A stretch of 64,000 nucleotides of DNA from Algoriphagus litoralis (GCF_003259255.1 NZ_QGOL01000003.1:310001-374000), one strand, 5' to 3'; shown: positions 34,494-43,678, numbered from the stretch's first letter. Notes: generated by a model not told the origin, from the letters alone. Translations and numbers: made by a program.

Positions 34494-34761
34494 AAATAAA
34501 GTTTAGAGATTAGACCTTGCTTAGGACTTTAAAACTATTCGGCTCAATCGGTCTTTTTCAAGTTCACAAAGATTTTGCGCTTCGCTTTTTGAGTGTTACA
34601 TCAAGTGCCAACGGCACATCCTGGAAAAGCCTTCCTTCTTCAGGCAAGCCCAGTATGAATTGCTGGATAAAAAGGAAATAGCACTGTTTCGAGTGATGAA
34701 GGAACGATTTTTTTTTATTTAGGTCATGTAGCGGACTACAATAGTAATTCGTTTTCAAATT
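34469..34761. other. 293-bp intergenic region with dispersed-repeat-like start
   Basis: Begins with the repeat copy 34469-34493. A 68-codon minus frame and a plus-strand frame ending at about 34725 look like a degenerate gene fragment, but I cannot assign either. The high density of stops in the other frames and no signal make a working gene unlikely. Confidence 0.35.
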
Positions 34762-35151
34762 ATGATTCACGCAAACCTTGTAAGGAAAATCTTACTTTTT
34801 TCAATTGCCTTAGTTGGAAGTTTCCTCATGGGATGTCAGTCTGATTCTGATCCGGCATGCTTGGAGGTTGAGATGATTGGATTAGATCGATGTGGTGGGG
34901 GATGGCTGGTTTCAGTCAAAAGCCCTGTTGAAATGGGTGAGTCAATTTCCTATTATGACGGTGAAACTTATTCTAATGTGATTAAAGTATTTACTTTGGA
35001 AACTATTCCAGAATCAACGAGGGGATTTATCCGAATCAGGGATTTTGACCCGAAAAGAGATGAAAACTTTTATGGTATCTGTTTAGCCCTTTATTCGCCA
35101 TTTCCTGTCCCTTCAAAAGTTGCAACCTTCTGGATTGAAGAGCCTTGTTGA
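34762..35151 (+). CDS. Small lipoprotein, function unknown
   Basis: 129 residues from ATG 34762 with a signal peptide ending in the lipobox FLMGC (Cys about 25). The mature part has several Cys (CQSDSDPACLEVEMIGLDRCGGG, seen in parts) and alternates beta-like segments; it ends IEEPC. No family recognised. It is flanked by copies of the dispersed repeat and a strong terminator, so it lies in a hypervariable-looking stretch. Probably real because of the clean lipoprotein signal. Confidence 0.6.
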   Translation: MIHANLVRKILLFSIALVGSFLMGCQSDSDPACLEVEMIGLDRCGGGWLVSVKSPVEMGESISYYDGETYSNVIKVFTLETIPESTRGFIRIRDFDPKRDENFYGICLALYSPFPVPSKVATFWIEEPC

Positions 35152-35164
35152 ATGCTATGAACTC

Positions 35165-35194
35165 TTTTTGCCACGAAGACCAAAAGGCACTAAG
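35165..35194 (+). repeat. Dispersed intergenic repeat, copy 2
   Basis: TTTTTGCCACGAAGACC followed by AAAAGGCACTAAG: same pattern (T run, CCACgAAGACac, gGCACtAAG) as copy 1, 14 bp after the lipoprotein stop. Confidence 0.55.
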
Positions 35195-35248
35195 CTCTTC
35201 TAAATTTGAGTTCTCAGATGACTCAGATGGGCACAGATGCAAAAAAAG

Positions 35249-35280
35249 CAGAAGTTTGTTACAAGCTTCTGCTTTTTTTT
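35249..35280. terminator. Terminator downstream of the small lipoprotein / ThuA gene
   Basis: AGCAGAAGTTTGT / ACAAGCTTCTGCT (about 11-13 bp, one G-T), T run of eight on plus and A run of seven on minus. It can serve the plus-strand lipoprotein and the minus-strand ThuA-like gene. Confidence 0.8.
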
Positions 35281-35344
35281 AATCAATAAAGATCTAAATG
35301 CTTTGAGTTTGGATTATCAAATCCTCTGCTTTCTCTCGCTAATT

Positions 35345-35363
35345 CTCTGTGTCTTCTGTGGTT
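35345..35363 (-). repeat. Dispersed intergenic repeat, copy 3 (inverted)
   Basis: Reverse complement reads AACCACAGAAGACACAGAG, the same core as copies 1 and 2. It lies 3 bp from the ThuA stop (35367). Confidence 0.5.
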
Positions 35364-35366
35364 GAA

Positions 35367-36287
35367 CTATTTCTTGATTGGTGTTTCATCACAGTCCACA
35401 TCACCCGCCACATACTGCATCCCATCGAGATAGAATTGTAGCAAATCGGGATTTTCGAAGCTTTGCGCATTGTGTGAAGGGGAGATGTACATCACTTTTC
35501 CTTTGCCCTCAGCCCGTATCCAAGCGACATAGGTTTTGCCTTCGGTTAATTCCTGACCTTTTCGTTGGCCTTCGATCTCTGCGTTATTGAAGTAGAGTAG
35601 AGGTTTGAAATTAAGTTCGTCATAGGCATTCTTGTAAAAATAGGGTTCGTCCACATGATTAAACCCTTCTGCTGGAAAAGCCTGGACAAGAGGATGCTTT
35701 GGATCTTCCAACCGTACCTGGATGGCTTGCTGTTTGGGGTGATAATCGAAACTACCGCCAGTTAACCGACTAAAATCCCAGGAATTGTTTAGTGTGGTAT
35801 TTGCACCATGAAGTAGAAATAAGCCTCCACCTTTTTCGACAAACTTTCTTAAGTTGGACTCCATTTCCAAGGCCTGCTTCATAACAGTTGCAGAATCGGC
35901 ACCTGTTTCTTTGAGCTTGTCCCAAAAGAGATTTCGATGATCGGGTTTGGAATTGGTGTTGTTCAAGACGAGCACATCGAATTTTTCCAAGTTTTTCAAT
36001 TCCATCATCGAGATATCTTTACTCGATGTTACGGTAAACGCTCCGCTCTTTTCTCCTAGGATTTTGACCATTTCCTCGGTGTGAGGCCTTACCCAATGAT
36101 CAAATCCAGTGTGGAGCGAAAAGACCAAAACCTTTTTCTTTTTGGCTGGAAAAGTTGCTTTCTCCGGTGCCAAAGCATGGATTTTATCTTTCCATGCCTG
36201 ATCTAATGTGACCTCTGGGAGACTTTGGCTATAAGCCAGATTCAAGGAGAAGATGGAAACGATTGCGTAGAAAATAATCCGCTTCAT
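35367..36287 (-). CDS. ThuA-like domain secreted protein
   Basis: 306 residues with a signal peptide ending at YSQ (about 21). ThuA domain (class I GATase-like fold, about 50-290): KKVLVFSLHTGFDHWVRPH, VEKGGGLFLLHGANTTLNN and a final ISPSHNAQSFENPDLLQF are typical of Bacteroidota ThuA proteins. Members occur in sugar-catabolism loci. Divergent from the DUF6807 and Gfo/Idh/MocA genes, so a common regulator may serve both. Reaction unknown. Confidence 0.88.
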   Translation of the reverse strand: MKRIIFYAIVSIFSLNLAYSQSLPEVTLDQAWKDKIHALAPEKATFPAKKKKVLVFSLHTGFDHWVRPHTEEMVKILGEKSGAFTVTSSKDISMMELKNLEKFDVLVLNNTNSKPDHRNLFWDKLKETGADSATVMKQALEMESNLRKFVEKGGGLFLLHGANTTLNNSWDFSRLTGGSFDYHPKQQAIQVRLEDPKHPLVQAFPAEGFNHVDEPYFYKNAYDELNFKPLLYFNNAEIEGQRKGQELTEGKTYVAWIRAEGKGKVMYISPSHNAQSFENPDLLQFYLDGMQYVAGDVDCDETPIKK

Positions 36288-36368
36288 AGGGTATTGGGTT
36301 CAGTTAGGTTATGCTTTCTTATAGTTTTTGATAACTTGAATTCTAAAGCCCAATAACCCGAATTTCCC

Positions 36369-37337
36369 ATGTGTTTCAAAAGATTATTTCTGCTGATATT
36401 CATTTTTTCTTGTATTTCTACGGCATCGTTTTCGCAAAAAGTAGATTTAAAGGAGACTCCGATTGGCATTGATTTTCTGATCGATAACCAACGGGTGCTA
36501 ACTTACCAAACGGCCACAACCGATGTTCCTGAGGGAATAAAAGCTGACTTTAAGAAGTCCGGTTTTATCCATCCTATTGCTTCACCGAGTGGCCAAGTTT
36601 TGAGCAGAATTCAGCCACCGGATCATTACCATCACTACGGCATCTGGGGTCCTTGGACGCGAGCAACCATCAGTGGGAGGGAAGTGGACTTTTGGAATCT
36701 TGGTGATGGCAAAGGGCGAGTCGATTTTGCAAAGGTGCTTTCCAAAAAAGTAGCAGGAGGTGCAGCTGAACTGAACGTCCGGCAAAATCACCTCGATCTC
36801 AAAGCGCCAGAAAGCGAAAAATTAGCCATCGAGGAAGATCTTCGAATCAAGGTCAAACCTGCGGACAAGGGGAGATATATGGTGGATTATACCACGACTA
36901 TTTTTACCAAAATCCCCGGAGGAATTCTATTGGATGACTACAGATATGGTGGTGGAATTGGTTTTCGAGCCACAGAGCTTTGGGGCGATGCCAACAGTTC
37001 AATTCTGACTTCAGACGGAAAAACCAGAAAAGATGCCGATGGCTCCTATGCGAAATGGATCATCGTCAAAGGCCAAACAGCAGATCCCTCCGGGCAGAGT
37101 GGAATCCTTTTTCTCAGCCACAATACCAATAAATCCCATCCCGAACCGCTTCGTGTCTGGCCTCTCGGTCAATACAAAGGCGAGGGGAATGTTTTCATTG
37201 AATTCTGCCCAATCCGACATGAATCCTGGGAGATTCAGCCCAACGAACGCTACACCTTAAAATACCGAATGATTGTCTTTGACGGAGACTTAACAGCGGA
37301 GGAGGCGGAAGCGTATTGGAGAGCTTTTGTCAAATAA
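36369..37337 (+). CDS. DUF6807 / PmoA-like secreted protein
   Basis: 322 residues, signal peptide ending SFSQ (about 22). DUF6807 (annotated PmoA family from a resemblance only; these are not methane monooxygenases): IHPIASPSGQVLSRIQPPDHYHHYGIW with the His-rich DHYHHYG signature at about 82-90, and GGGIGFRATELWGDANS. Likely a carbohydrate-active or binding protein. First gene of a plus-strand unit; the Gfo/Idh/MocA gene begins 30 bp downstream. Confidence 0.82.
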   Translation: MCFKRLFLLIFIFSCISTASFSQKVDLKETPIGIDFLIDNQRVLTYQTATTDVPEGIKADFKKSGFIHPIASPSGQVLSRIQPPDHYHHYGIWGPWTRATISGREVDFWNLGDGKGRVDFAKVLSKKVAGGAAELNVRQNHLDLKAPESEKLAIEEDLRIKVKPADKGRYMVDYTTTIFTKIPGGILLDDYRYGGGIGFRATELWGDANSSILTSDGKTRKDADGSYAKWIIVKGQTADPSGQSGILFLSHNTNKSHPEPLRVWPLGQYKGEGNVFIEFCPIRHESWEIQPNERYTLKYRMIVFDGDLTAEEAEAYWRAFVK

Positions 37338-37367
37338 TTTGAACCCGATTTAACTTGATATACACTT

Positions 37368-38738
37368 ATGGAACGAAGAGATTTTATGAAAAAATCCGCC
37401 TTGGCAACCGCCGCTTTCGGATTTCCGACGATAGTACCCGCTTCTGTTTTTGGGAAAAACGCACCTAGCAATAAGATCAACATCGGACAGATCGGATGTG
37501 GACGAATAGCCCGCGAACACGATTTGCCGGGGATCTGGAGACACGATGTAGCTCGTATTGTAGCCGTAGGTGATGTAGACAGCAAGCGAATGGCTGATGG
37601 TAAAAAGTTGGTGGAAGACTACTATACCAAAAAACTCGGAGAAAAATACATGGATGTGAAGCAGTACGGCGATTATCGCGAGATGCTGCTAAATAAGGAT
37701 ATCGACGCGGTCATCATTTCGACCCCGGATCATTGGCATTCGCAGCCTGCGATGGAAGCGGCTCTAGCTGGTAAGCATATTTATGTCCAAAAACCCACTT
37801 CTCTTACAATAAAAGAGGGTCGTCAGCTGGTCAATGTGGTCAATAAAACAGGAGTTGTACTTCAGCTCGGTACCCAACAGCGCTCCAGTGAGCAATTCAG
37901 AGTGGCTGCAGAACTAGTCCGAAATGGAAGAATAGGCAAGCTCCATACGGTGAGAATAGGCCTTCCTGGAGATCCTGCGGGACCTCCAGCCCCGGCAATG
38001 CCCGTGCCGTCTAATTTGAATTTTGACATGTGGCTGGGATCTACCCCTGAGGTACCTTATACAGAGATAGGTGTGCATCCTCAGAATGACTACAGCCGTC
38101 CGGGATGGCTTCGACTCGAAAACTACGGTGCAGGAATGATCACCGGATGGGGTCAGCATCACTTTGACTCAGCGGCATGGGGGATGGATACTGAGCTAAC
38201 GGGCCCTCGATACATTGAGGCAGTGGCCGAATTCCCCAGAGCTGGACTCTGGAATGTCCATGGGGACTTCATGGTCAAGGCAGAATATGACAATGGTGTG
38301 ATGATGTTTACCTCCGGGGGTTATCCCAATGGAATTCGCTACGAAGGAACTGAGGGTTGGATCTGGGTGTCAAGGGGTAATTACGTGGCTTCGGCTTCTG
38401 ATCCTGTGGCACAAGGAAACAATGCCAAAGCATTGGATGCATCTGATCCCAAAATCCTACAATCTGTGATTGGAGAAAATGAAATTCATCTAACCCGCAG
38501 TACTGAACATCACGGCAATTGGCTGGAAGCGATTCAGGGCAATGCAGCTTTGCTTTCTCCGGTAGAGATTGGACATCGAGCATGTTCTGTCTGTTTGGTT
38601 AGTCACATTGCAATGAAACTGGGCAGAAAACTTAACTGGGATCCTGTGAAAGAGGAATTCATCAACGATGCGGAGGCAAATTCGCATTTGAGTAGACCCC
38701 AGCGAGCGCCTTGGGGAACGGATTATGTGAAAGTTTAG
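37368..38738 (+). CDS. Gfo/Idh/MocA family oxidoreductase, Tat-exported
   Basis: 456 residues. Twin-arginine signal MERRDFMKKSALATAAFGFP. Rossmann domain with IGQIGCGRIAREHDLPG near 42-58 and the Lys of the EKP motif retained as QKPT (IYVQKPTS). The C-terminal domain has the bacterial Gfo/Idh/MocA pattern, WGQHHFDSAAWGMD with a His probably in the active site. Periplasmic NAD-binding proteins of this kind act in sugar derivative breakdown in Bacteroidota. Same transcript as DUF6807. Confidence 0.92.
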   Translation: MERRDFMKKSALATAAFGFPTIVPASVFGKNAPSNKINIGQIGCGRIAREHDLPGIWRHDVARIVAVGDVDSKRMADGKKLVEDYYTKKLGEKYMDVKQYGDYREMLLNKDIDAVIISTPDHWHSQPAMEAALAGKHIYVQKPTSLTIKEGRQLVNVVNKTGVVLQLGTQQRSSEQFRVAAELVRNGRIGKLHTVRIGLPGDPAGPPAPAMPVPSNLNFDMWLGSTPEVPYTEIGVHPQNDYSRPGWLRLENYGAGMITGWGQHHFDSAAWGMDTELTGPRYIEAVAEFPRAGLWNVHGDFMVKAEYDNGVMMFTSGGYPNGIRYEGTEGWIWVSRGNYVASASDPVAQGNNAKALDASDPKILQSVIGENEIHLTRSTEHHGNWLEAIQGNAALLSPVEIGHRACSVCLVSHIAMKLGRKLNWDPVKEEFINDAEANSHLSRPQRAPWGTDYVKV

Positions 38739-38782
38739 AAGAGACGTAAGAGATAAGATTCAAGATGCTAGATACAAAAGGC
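38739..38782 (+). repeat. Degenerate 7-bp periodic repeat
   Basis: Successive units AAGAGAC, AAGAGAT, AAGATTC, AAGATGC, TAGATAC, AAAAGGC, about every 7 bp. Such AAGAnnC heptad tracts are scattered through intergenic regions in some Bacteroidota (from general knowledge, not checked here). Confidence 0.5.
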
Positions 38783-39010
38783 AATAAATAAGGAGGGTAA
38801 TAATTATCAAGATTTAAGTAGCAAGATGAAACAGTAAACTGCTATAAGTTGTATGATCTCAATGCTTCTTGTAGCGGTGGAATAAAAGCGAGGCTTTTAA
38901 TCTTTGTGCTCCTAAAAAAACTCACGAAAGCCATTCAGTTCAGCGTTCCAAGGTTAAATTATATACTAAAAAACTTAATGCTCAGTGAACCCTGCCTTGC
39001 CTGCAGGAAG

Positions 39011-39024
39011 CTCTGTGGTTAAAA
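39011..39024 (-). repeat. Dispersed intergenic repeat, copy 4 (inverted, short)
   Basis: Reverse complement TTTTAACCACAGAG, the 5' half of the pattern in copies 1-3. It sits 10 bp before the second Gfo/Idh/MocA gene start. A chance match is possible given its length. Confidence 0.4.
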
Positions 39025-39033
39025 TAATCTAAA

Positions 39034-40407
39034 ATGAAATTTTCAAAAGTATCTTCTTGGGCCGCTTTGGCCCTTTTTTCCATTTCATGTACTCCATCAG
39101 AAATGAAAACTGAAGTGATTGAATCTGATTCAAAAGTAAAAATCATGACCCTCGACCCGGGACATTTCCATGCAGGACTGATCCATAAGTCTATGTATCC
39201 AGTGGTGGATTCGACGATTCACATCTTTGCACCGGAAGGACCTGAAATCAAGGATCATCTCAATCGGATAGCAGGGTACAATAACCGAGAAGAAAACCCT
39301 ACAGCGTGGAGTCTTGAAGTCTATACAGGACCAGATTATCTGGAGAAAATGATTTCCCAAAAGCCGGGTAATGTCATGATGGTAGCTGGAAAGAATGATC
39401 AAAAAATCGATTACATCTTGGCTGCAATTGAAAATGGAATCCATGTCTATGCGGACAAGCCTTTGGTGATAAATCCTGAAGGATTTAAAAAATTAAAAAA
39501 AGCCTTTCAAATCGCTGAAGAAAAGGATCTGTTGCTTTACGATATCATGACGGAGCGATTTGAGATCACTACTATGTTGCAGCGGGAATTGTCGATGATT
39601 CCGGAAGTATTTGGGGAACTGGAAAATGGCACTCCGGAAAATCCAGCCATCACCAAGGAATCGGTGCATCATTTCTTCAAATATGTATCAGGTAGCCCTT
39701 TGATCCGCCCGGATTGGTTCTTTGATGTAGAAAAAGAGGGAGATGGGATCGTCGATGTGACTACGCATTTAGTGGATTTGATTCAGTGGGAGGCTTTTCC
39801 TGAAGTGATTCTGGATACTTCAGATGTGCAAATGATTTCAGCGAAACGCTGGGCCACTTCTTTGAGTTTGGAGAAATTTCAAAAAGTAACCGGGAAAAGC
39901 GAGTTCTCGGATTTTCTTCAAAAATCAATGGATGGAGAAAATCTAGCGGTCTTTTCCAATGGGGAAATGAACTATACGCTAAAAGGAAAACATGCCAAAG
40001 TAAGTGTCATCTGGAATTTCCAAGCTCCTGAAGGTAGCGCAGATACACATTATAGCATGATGAGAGGCACCAAAGCCAAGCTCATTATCCGTCAGGGAAA
40101 AGAAGAGAATTACCGTCCGGTGTTGTATGTAGCTGTAGCGTCCAATGATCCTGCAAATCTGGAAAAAGCCATTAATGAGACACTTCAGACCAAATATCCT
40201 GGACTAGAACTGAAGAAAATGCCTTCTGGAGAATATCAAGTGTTAGTCCCTGATTCATATCACAATGGTCATGAAGCACACTTTGCACAGGTGACGGAGC
40301 GATTTTTGGAATACTTTCAGGACGGAAAAATGCCGGCTTGGGAAGTTCCCAATATGATTACCAAGTATTACACCACGATTTTGGCCAGAGAGTTTGCAAT
40401 GAAATAA
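39034..40407 (+). CDS. Gfo/Idh/MocA-like oxidoreductase with own C-terminal domain (lipoprotein)
   Basis: 457 residues. Signal with lipobox LFSISC (Cys about 19). The N-terminal Rossmann region has IMTLDPGHFHAGLIHKSMY and VYADKPLVINPEG (DKP in place of EKP); the C-terminal part, about 210-450, with HHFFKYVSGSPLIRPDWFFD and DVTTHLVDLIQWE, matches the putative oxidoreductase C-terminal domain (PF16490-type). Probably part of the same sugar-derivative pathway as the previous genes. The preceding 295 bp contain only repeats. Confidence 0.87.
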   Translation: MKFSKVSSWAALALFSISCTPSEMKTEVIESDSKVKIMTLDPGHFHAGLIHKSMYPVVDSTIHIFAPEGPEIKDHLNRIAGYNNREENPTAWSLEVYTGPDYLEKMISQKPGNVMMVAGKNDQKIDYILAAIENGIHVYADKPLVINPEGFKKLKKAFQIAEEKDLLLYDIMTERFEITTMLQRELSMIPEVFGELENGTPENPAITKESVHHFFKYVSGSPLIRPDWFFDVEKEGDGIVDVTTHLVDLIQWEAFPEVILDTSDVQMISAKRWATSLSLEKFQKVTGKSEFSDFLQKSMDGENLAVFSNGEMNYTLKGKHAKVSVIWNFQAPEGSADTHYSMMRGTKAKLIIRQGKEENYRPVLYVAVASNDPANLEKAINETLQTKYPGLELKKMPSGEYQVLVPDSYHNGHEAHFAQVTERFLEYFQDGKMPAWEVPNMITKYYTTILAREFAMK

Positions 40408-40465
40408 CTCGGAAATCAAACAGACTGGGGCTGGAAGTGTTATATTTCACTCAGCCCCATTTTTT

Positions 40466-41872
40466 ATGCCCTATTCAAAAATAAAAACTGAGGACCAAAA
40501 ACTAACTGTTGCCATAGCCGGAGCAGGAGGGTACATTGGTCGTTGGTTAATCAAAGAATACCGACACAAGTACAATTTTGTCGCACTAAGTAGGCAAAAA
40601 GTTGATCTAAATCCCTATCCCGAGGTGGAATGGAGGCAGGTGGAGCTCTATTCCATTACCTCCACGGTGGAAGCACTGAAAGGCGTAGACGTAGCCATTT
40701 ACTTGGTGCACTCGATGAATGCTTCGACTCGACTCAATCAGGGGAGTTTTGAAGATACAGACTTACTTTTGGCGGATAACTTCAGCCGTGCAGCGGAACT
40801 CAATGAAGTGAAACAAATCATTTATCTGGGAGGATTGCTGCCCGATGAGCCAGAGGATACACTTTCCCGGCACCTAAGAAGCCGCCTGGAAGTAGAGAAA
40901 ACCTTGGGCTCAAGAAAGGCAAAACTTACCGCGCTTCGTGCTTCTATCATTGTAGGCCCGGGAGGATCCAGCTTTGATATGATCAAAAATTTAGTCAGGC
41001 GTCTTCCTGTACTTATGTGTCCACAATGGACCGAGTCCCAGACCCAACCCATTTCACTTAAGGATACCCTGACTATAATTGACACCTGCATAGGAAATCC
41101 CAACGTCTACGGCAAACCTATCGAAATCGGCAATCCTGAGGTGATGTCATACCGAAATATGCTTGAGCGAACCGCTAAAGCCATGGGAAAGAAGCGCTTG
41201 GTATTCTCGGTTCCGGTGTTTTCTCTCGGTCTTTCAAAGCTTTGGGTGGGTATATTTGGAGACAGCCCTCCTCAGCTTGTTTCACCATTGGTGGAAAGCT
41301 TGCGGCATACGCTTACAGTCTCACCCGAATTGGCTTTTTCCGAAAAAGAGATTGAATACCAATCATTTGAAAAAGCCTGTGAAGTTGCCTTGACAGAAAC
41401 TGATTATCCCAAGCAGCCTACTTTTGTCAAAAGTGAAAAGGTGAAAAATACAGTCCGGTCTATCCAACGGATGCCGAATAAAAACCGGCATTCTGCGCTC
41501 TGGGTGGCAAATCGGTACAACATTTGGTTACCAACTTTCTTCAGATTTCTGATTAATGGAAAAGTCGCTAAAAATGGCGACCTGGGCTTTTATTTGTTGT
41601 GGGGAAGGAAACCCATGCTCCAATTGACGATGATTCCAGACCGAAGTGATTTTGAAAGGCAACTTTTTTATATCTCAGGGGGTTGGCTAGTCAAGCGGTT
41701 TGATTACGGCTGGCTGGAATTCAGGGAAGTGCTTGACAGCAAATACATCATCTCCGCCATCCATGAATTCGTCCCAAGATTACCTTGGTTCGTATATATA
41801 AATACCCAAGCGAAATTGCACCTTTGGGTGATGAATCGATTTAAAAAGTATTTGGAAAAAAAATCATATTAA
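40466..41872 (+). CDS. NAD(P)H-binding SDR/NmrA-like protein with C-terminal DUF2867
   Basis: 468 residues. Rossmann nucleotide motif AIAGAGGYIGRWL at about 16-28; VYLVHSMNAS / NEVKQIIYLGGLLPD / SRHLRSRLEVEKTL follow (atypical SDR, YbjT-like). The C-terminal 150 residues, with FRFLINGKVAKNGDLGFYLLWGRKPML (in parts), fit DUF2867. Cytoplasmic; reaction not predictable. It starts 58 bp after the oxidoreductase and has its own AKR neighbour. Confidence 0.8.
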   Translation: MPYSKIKTEDQKLTVAIAGAGGYIGRWLIKEYRHKYNFVALSRQKVDLNPYPEVEWRQVELYSITSTVEALKGVDVAIYLVHSMNASTRLNQGSFEDTDLLLADNFSRAAELNEVKQIIYLGGLLPDEPEDTLSRHLRSRLEVEKTLGSRKAKLTALRASIIVGPGGSSFDMIKNLVRRLPVLMCPQWTESQTQPISLKDTLTIIDTCIGNPNVYGKPIEIGNPEVMSYRNMLERTAKAMGKKRLVFSVPVFSLGLSKLWVGIFGDSPPQLVSPLVESLRHTLTVSPELAFSEKEIEYQSFEKACEVALTETDYPKQPTFVKSEKVKNTVRSIQRMPNKNRHSALWVANRYNIWLPTFFRFLINGKVAKNGDLGFYLLWGRKPMLQLTMIPDRSDFERQLFYISGGWLVKRFDYGWLEFREVLDSKYIISAIHEFVPRLPWFVYINTQAKLHLWVMNRFKKYLEKKSY

Positions 41873-41935
41873 TTGATTGAAGCTTCACGAAATAGTAATC
41901 AAACCCTACAATTCAACCTCGAAATTTAAACTGAA

Positions 41936-42886
41936 ATGAAAAACTTGATTTTTAGAAACGGAGATAAACTCCCTATTCTCGGACTTGGTACATGGAAAAG
42001 TAAGCCCGGCGAAGTCCGTAAGGCAGTTTACTGGGCTATTGAAGCAGGGTACCGCCACATTGATTGTGCTGCCATTTATCAAAACGAGCGGGAAGTGGGA
42101 CAGGGGATTGCGGATGCTCTTGCAGATGGACTGGTTAAGCGAAAAGACTTATTTATCACCTCCAAACTCTGGAATGACAGCCACCGTCATGAGGATGTCA
42201 AACCCGCTTTGGAAAAGACGCTCAGTGACCTTCGACTGGACAATCTTGATTTGTACCTGGTCCATTGGCCAATCGCATTTAAACCGGGTGTTGGTTTTGC
42301 CACCCATCGAGAAGAATACTATACCTATCAGGATGTGCCTTTGACACAAACGTGGGAGGCCATGCAGGAACAGAAATCAGCAGGATTGACCAAACATATC
42401 GGAGTTTCCAATTTTAATAAGCAAAAGCTAAGTGAACTGCTTGCCATGGATGGTGAACAACCGGAAATGAACCAGGTGGAGCTTCATCCCTTTTTGCCTC
42501 AGGAAAAATTGGTGAAATTTTGTTCAGAAAACGGAATTCTGATGACGGCCTATTCTCCATTGGGCTCACCGGATTCACGGGCAGAGCGGCATAAAAACGA
42601 CCCAAGACTGCTAGACAATACCGTGGTTTCTGAGATTGCAAAAAAACATGAAGTCAGTGCAGGACAGGTGCTGATAGCATGGTCTATCTCGCGAGATATA
42701 GCCGTCATACCCAAATCGATCAATCAGGAAAGAATCATAGAAAACCTGAAATCCGCTGAAATAACCCTTGATCCAAGAGATTTGGAGGCTTTAGCCGCTA
42801 TAGGTGTAAGTCACCGATTCGTGGACGGCAGTATTTTTACCGGTCCGCAGAGTCCCTATAAACTGACAGATCTATTTGATCAATAA
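41936..42886 (+). CDS. Aldo/keto reductase
   Basis: 316 residues, (beta/alpha)8 NADPH-dependent reductase. Family motifs: GLGTWKSKPGEVRKAV, DCAAIYQNEREVGQG (catalytic Asp/Tyr), ITSKLWNDSHR (catalytic Lys), YLVHWPI (His), GVSNFN, AYSPLGSPDS, and IPKSINQERI for NADPH. Uses carbonyl substrates unknown here. Ends with a terminator hairpin shared with the convergent TrpF-like gene. Confidence 0.95.
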   Translation: MKNLIFRNGDKLPILGLGTWKSKPGEVRKAVYWAIEAGYRHIDCAAIYQNEREVGQGIADALADGLVKRKDLFITSKLWNDSHRHEDVKPALEKTLSDLRLDNLDLYLVHWPIAFKPGVGFATHREEYYTYQDVPLTQTWEAMQEQKSAGLTKHIGVSNFNKQKLSELLAMDGEQPEMNQVELHPFLPQEKLVKFCSENGILMTAYSPLGSPDSRAERHKNDPRLLDNTVVSEIAKKHEVSAGQVLIAWSISRDIAVIPKSINQERIIENLKSAEITLDPRDLEALAAIGVSHRFVDGSIFTGPQSPYKLTDLFDQ

Positions 42887-42888
42887 AT

Positions 42889-42921
42889 AAAAAAACCCGG
42901 CTTATTCAGTCGGGTTTTTTG
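42889..42921. terminator. Bidirectional terminator
   Basis: AAAAAACCCG / CGGGTTTTTT with a GCTTATTCAGT-like loop; T and A runs on the two sides. It lies 3 bp after the aldo/keto reductase stop and 5 bp before the stop of the minus-strand TrpF-like gene. Confidence 0.85.
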
Positions 42922-42925
42922 TTGC

Positions 42926-43546
42926 TTATTCTTCCACTTCGAGCTTCTCTAGAATTTCAGAAAGCTCGGTCATGTCTTTAAGTCCTGGTTTTGATTCCTG
43001 ACCTCCATCTAGGGAAATCCCAAAGATTTTGAGGCCTTTTACTAATTTGAGGACGTTTTCCGAATTGATGCCTACGCCAAGGATTACCTTACATCTTTCA
43101 GCCAGTTTGGTGATGACATTTGCATCATCCACTTTGAGATGATTGTCTTTGGACACCACATGAAAGATAATGCCAGATTTATGCAATTCTGAGGCTACTT
43201 CCGGCTCAATATGTTTTACATCTTCCAAATTCATTTTATAAATCAAAGCATATCCCTGCCCAACTAGTCCTTCCAATACTTCGATCCGGTCAAATTCTAT
43301 CCAGGTTATTCCGGGATATTCTTTTACAATTTCCAGAATATTAGGCTGTGATTCATGAGAAAACTCACCGACAAATTCTACACCGGATACCCATCCAGTC
43401 AATTCTTTGAATTGGGCTGGGGTAATGTAGTTTTCGGTGTCCACATTTAAGTTAAATCCCAAAAGATCCACATACATCCCAGCACCATACCTTGCGTCTG
43501 TGAGGTTTGAGATTTGATTTAATTTTACAAAAGTTCGTAGCGCCAT
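42926..43546 (-). CDS. TrpF-like TIM-barrel protein lacking the catalytic Cys
   Basis: 206 residues with the fold of phosphoribosylanthranilate isomerase: VKLNQISNLTDARYGAGMYVDLLGFNLN aligns to VKICGIT..EDA..A...GAD..GF.F (shown in parts), and ISLDGGQESKPGLKD to the VDVSSGVE..PG.KD phosphate loop. But the catalytic Cys of the first motif (KICG) is replaced (KLNQ). The remaining sequence gives no other trp genes nearby. It is probably not an active isomerase, or works by another residue. Well known annotation trap: many genomes label such proteins trpF. Confidence 0.6.
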   Translation of the reverse strand: MALRTFVKLNQISNLTDARYGAGMYVDLLGFNLNVDTENYITPAQFKELTGWVSGVEFVGEFSHESQPNILEIVKEYPGITWIEFDRIEVLEGLVGQGYALIYKMNLEDVKHIEPEVASELHKSGIIFHVVSKDNHLKVDDANVITKLAERCKVILGVGINSENVLKLVKGLKIFGISLDGGQESKPGLKDMTELSEILEKLEVEE

Positions 43547-43678
43547 GGTTTATTTCAAAATTACTCAAAGGTAAGTAGGTCCTAGTATAGGAAAAAGTAA
43601 ATTAAACTCATTCGAAAAAATTATTGCAATAGAAGTATAGACGAAAAATGCACGTATTTTTAGTACCAAATTCCAGCT

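Noticed and set aside
34564..34770. 68-codon minus frame and a complementary plus frame that look like a degenerate gene remnant
   Set aside because: I could not place them in any family, so no pseudogene is claimed.
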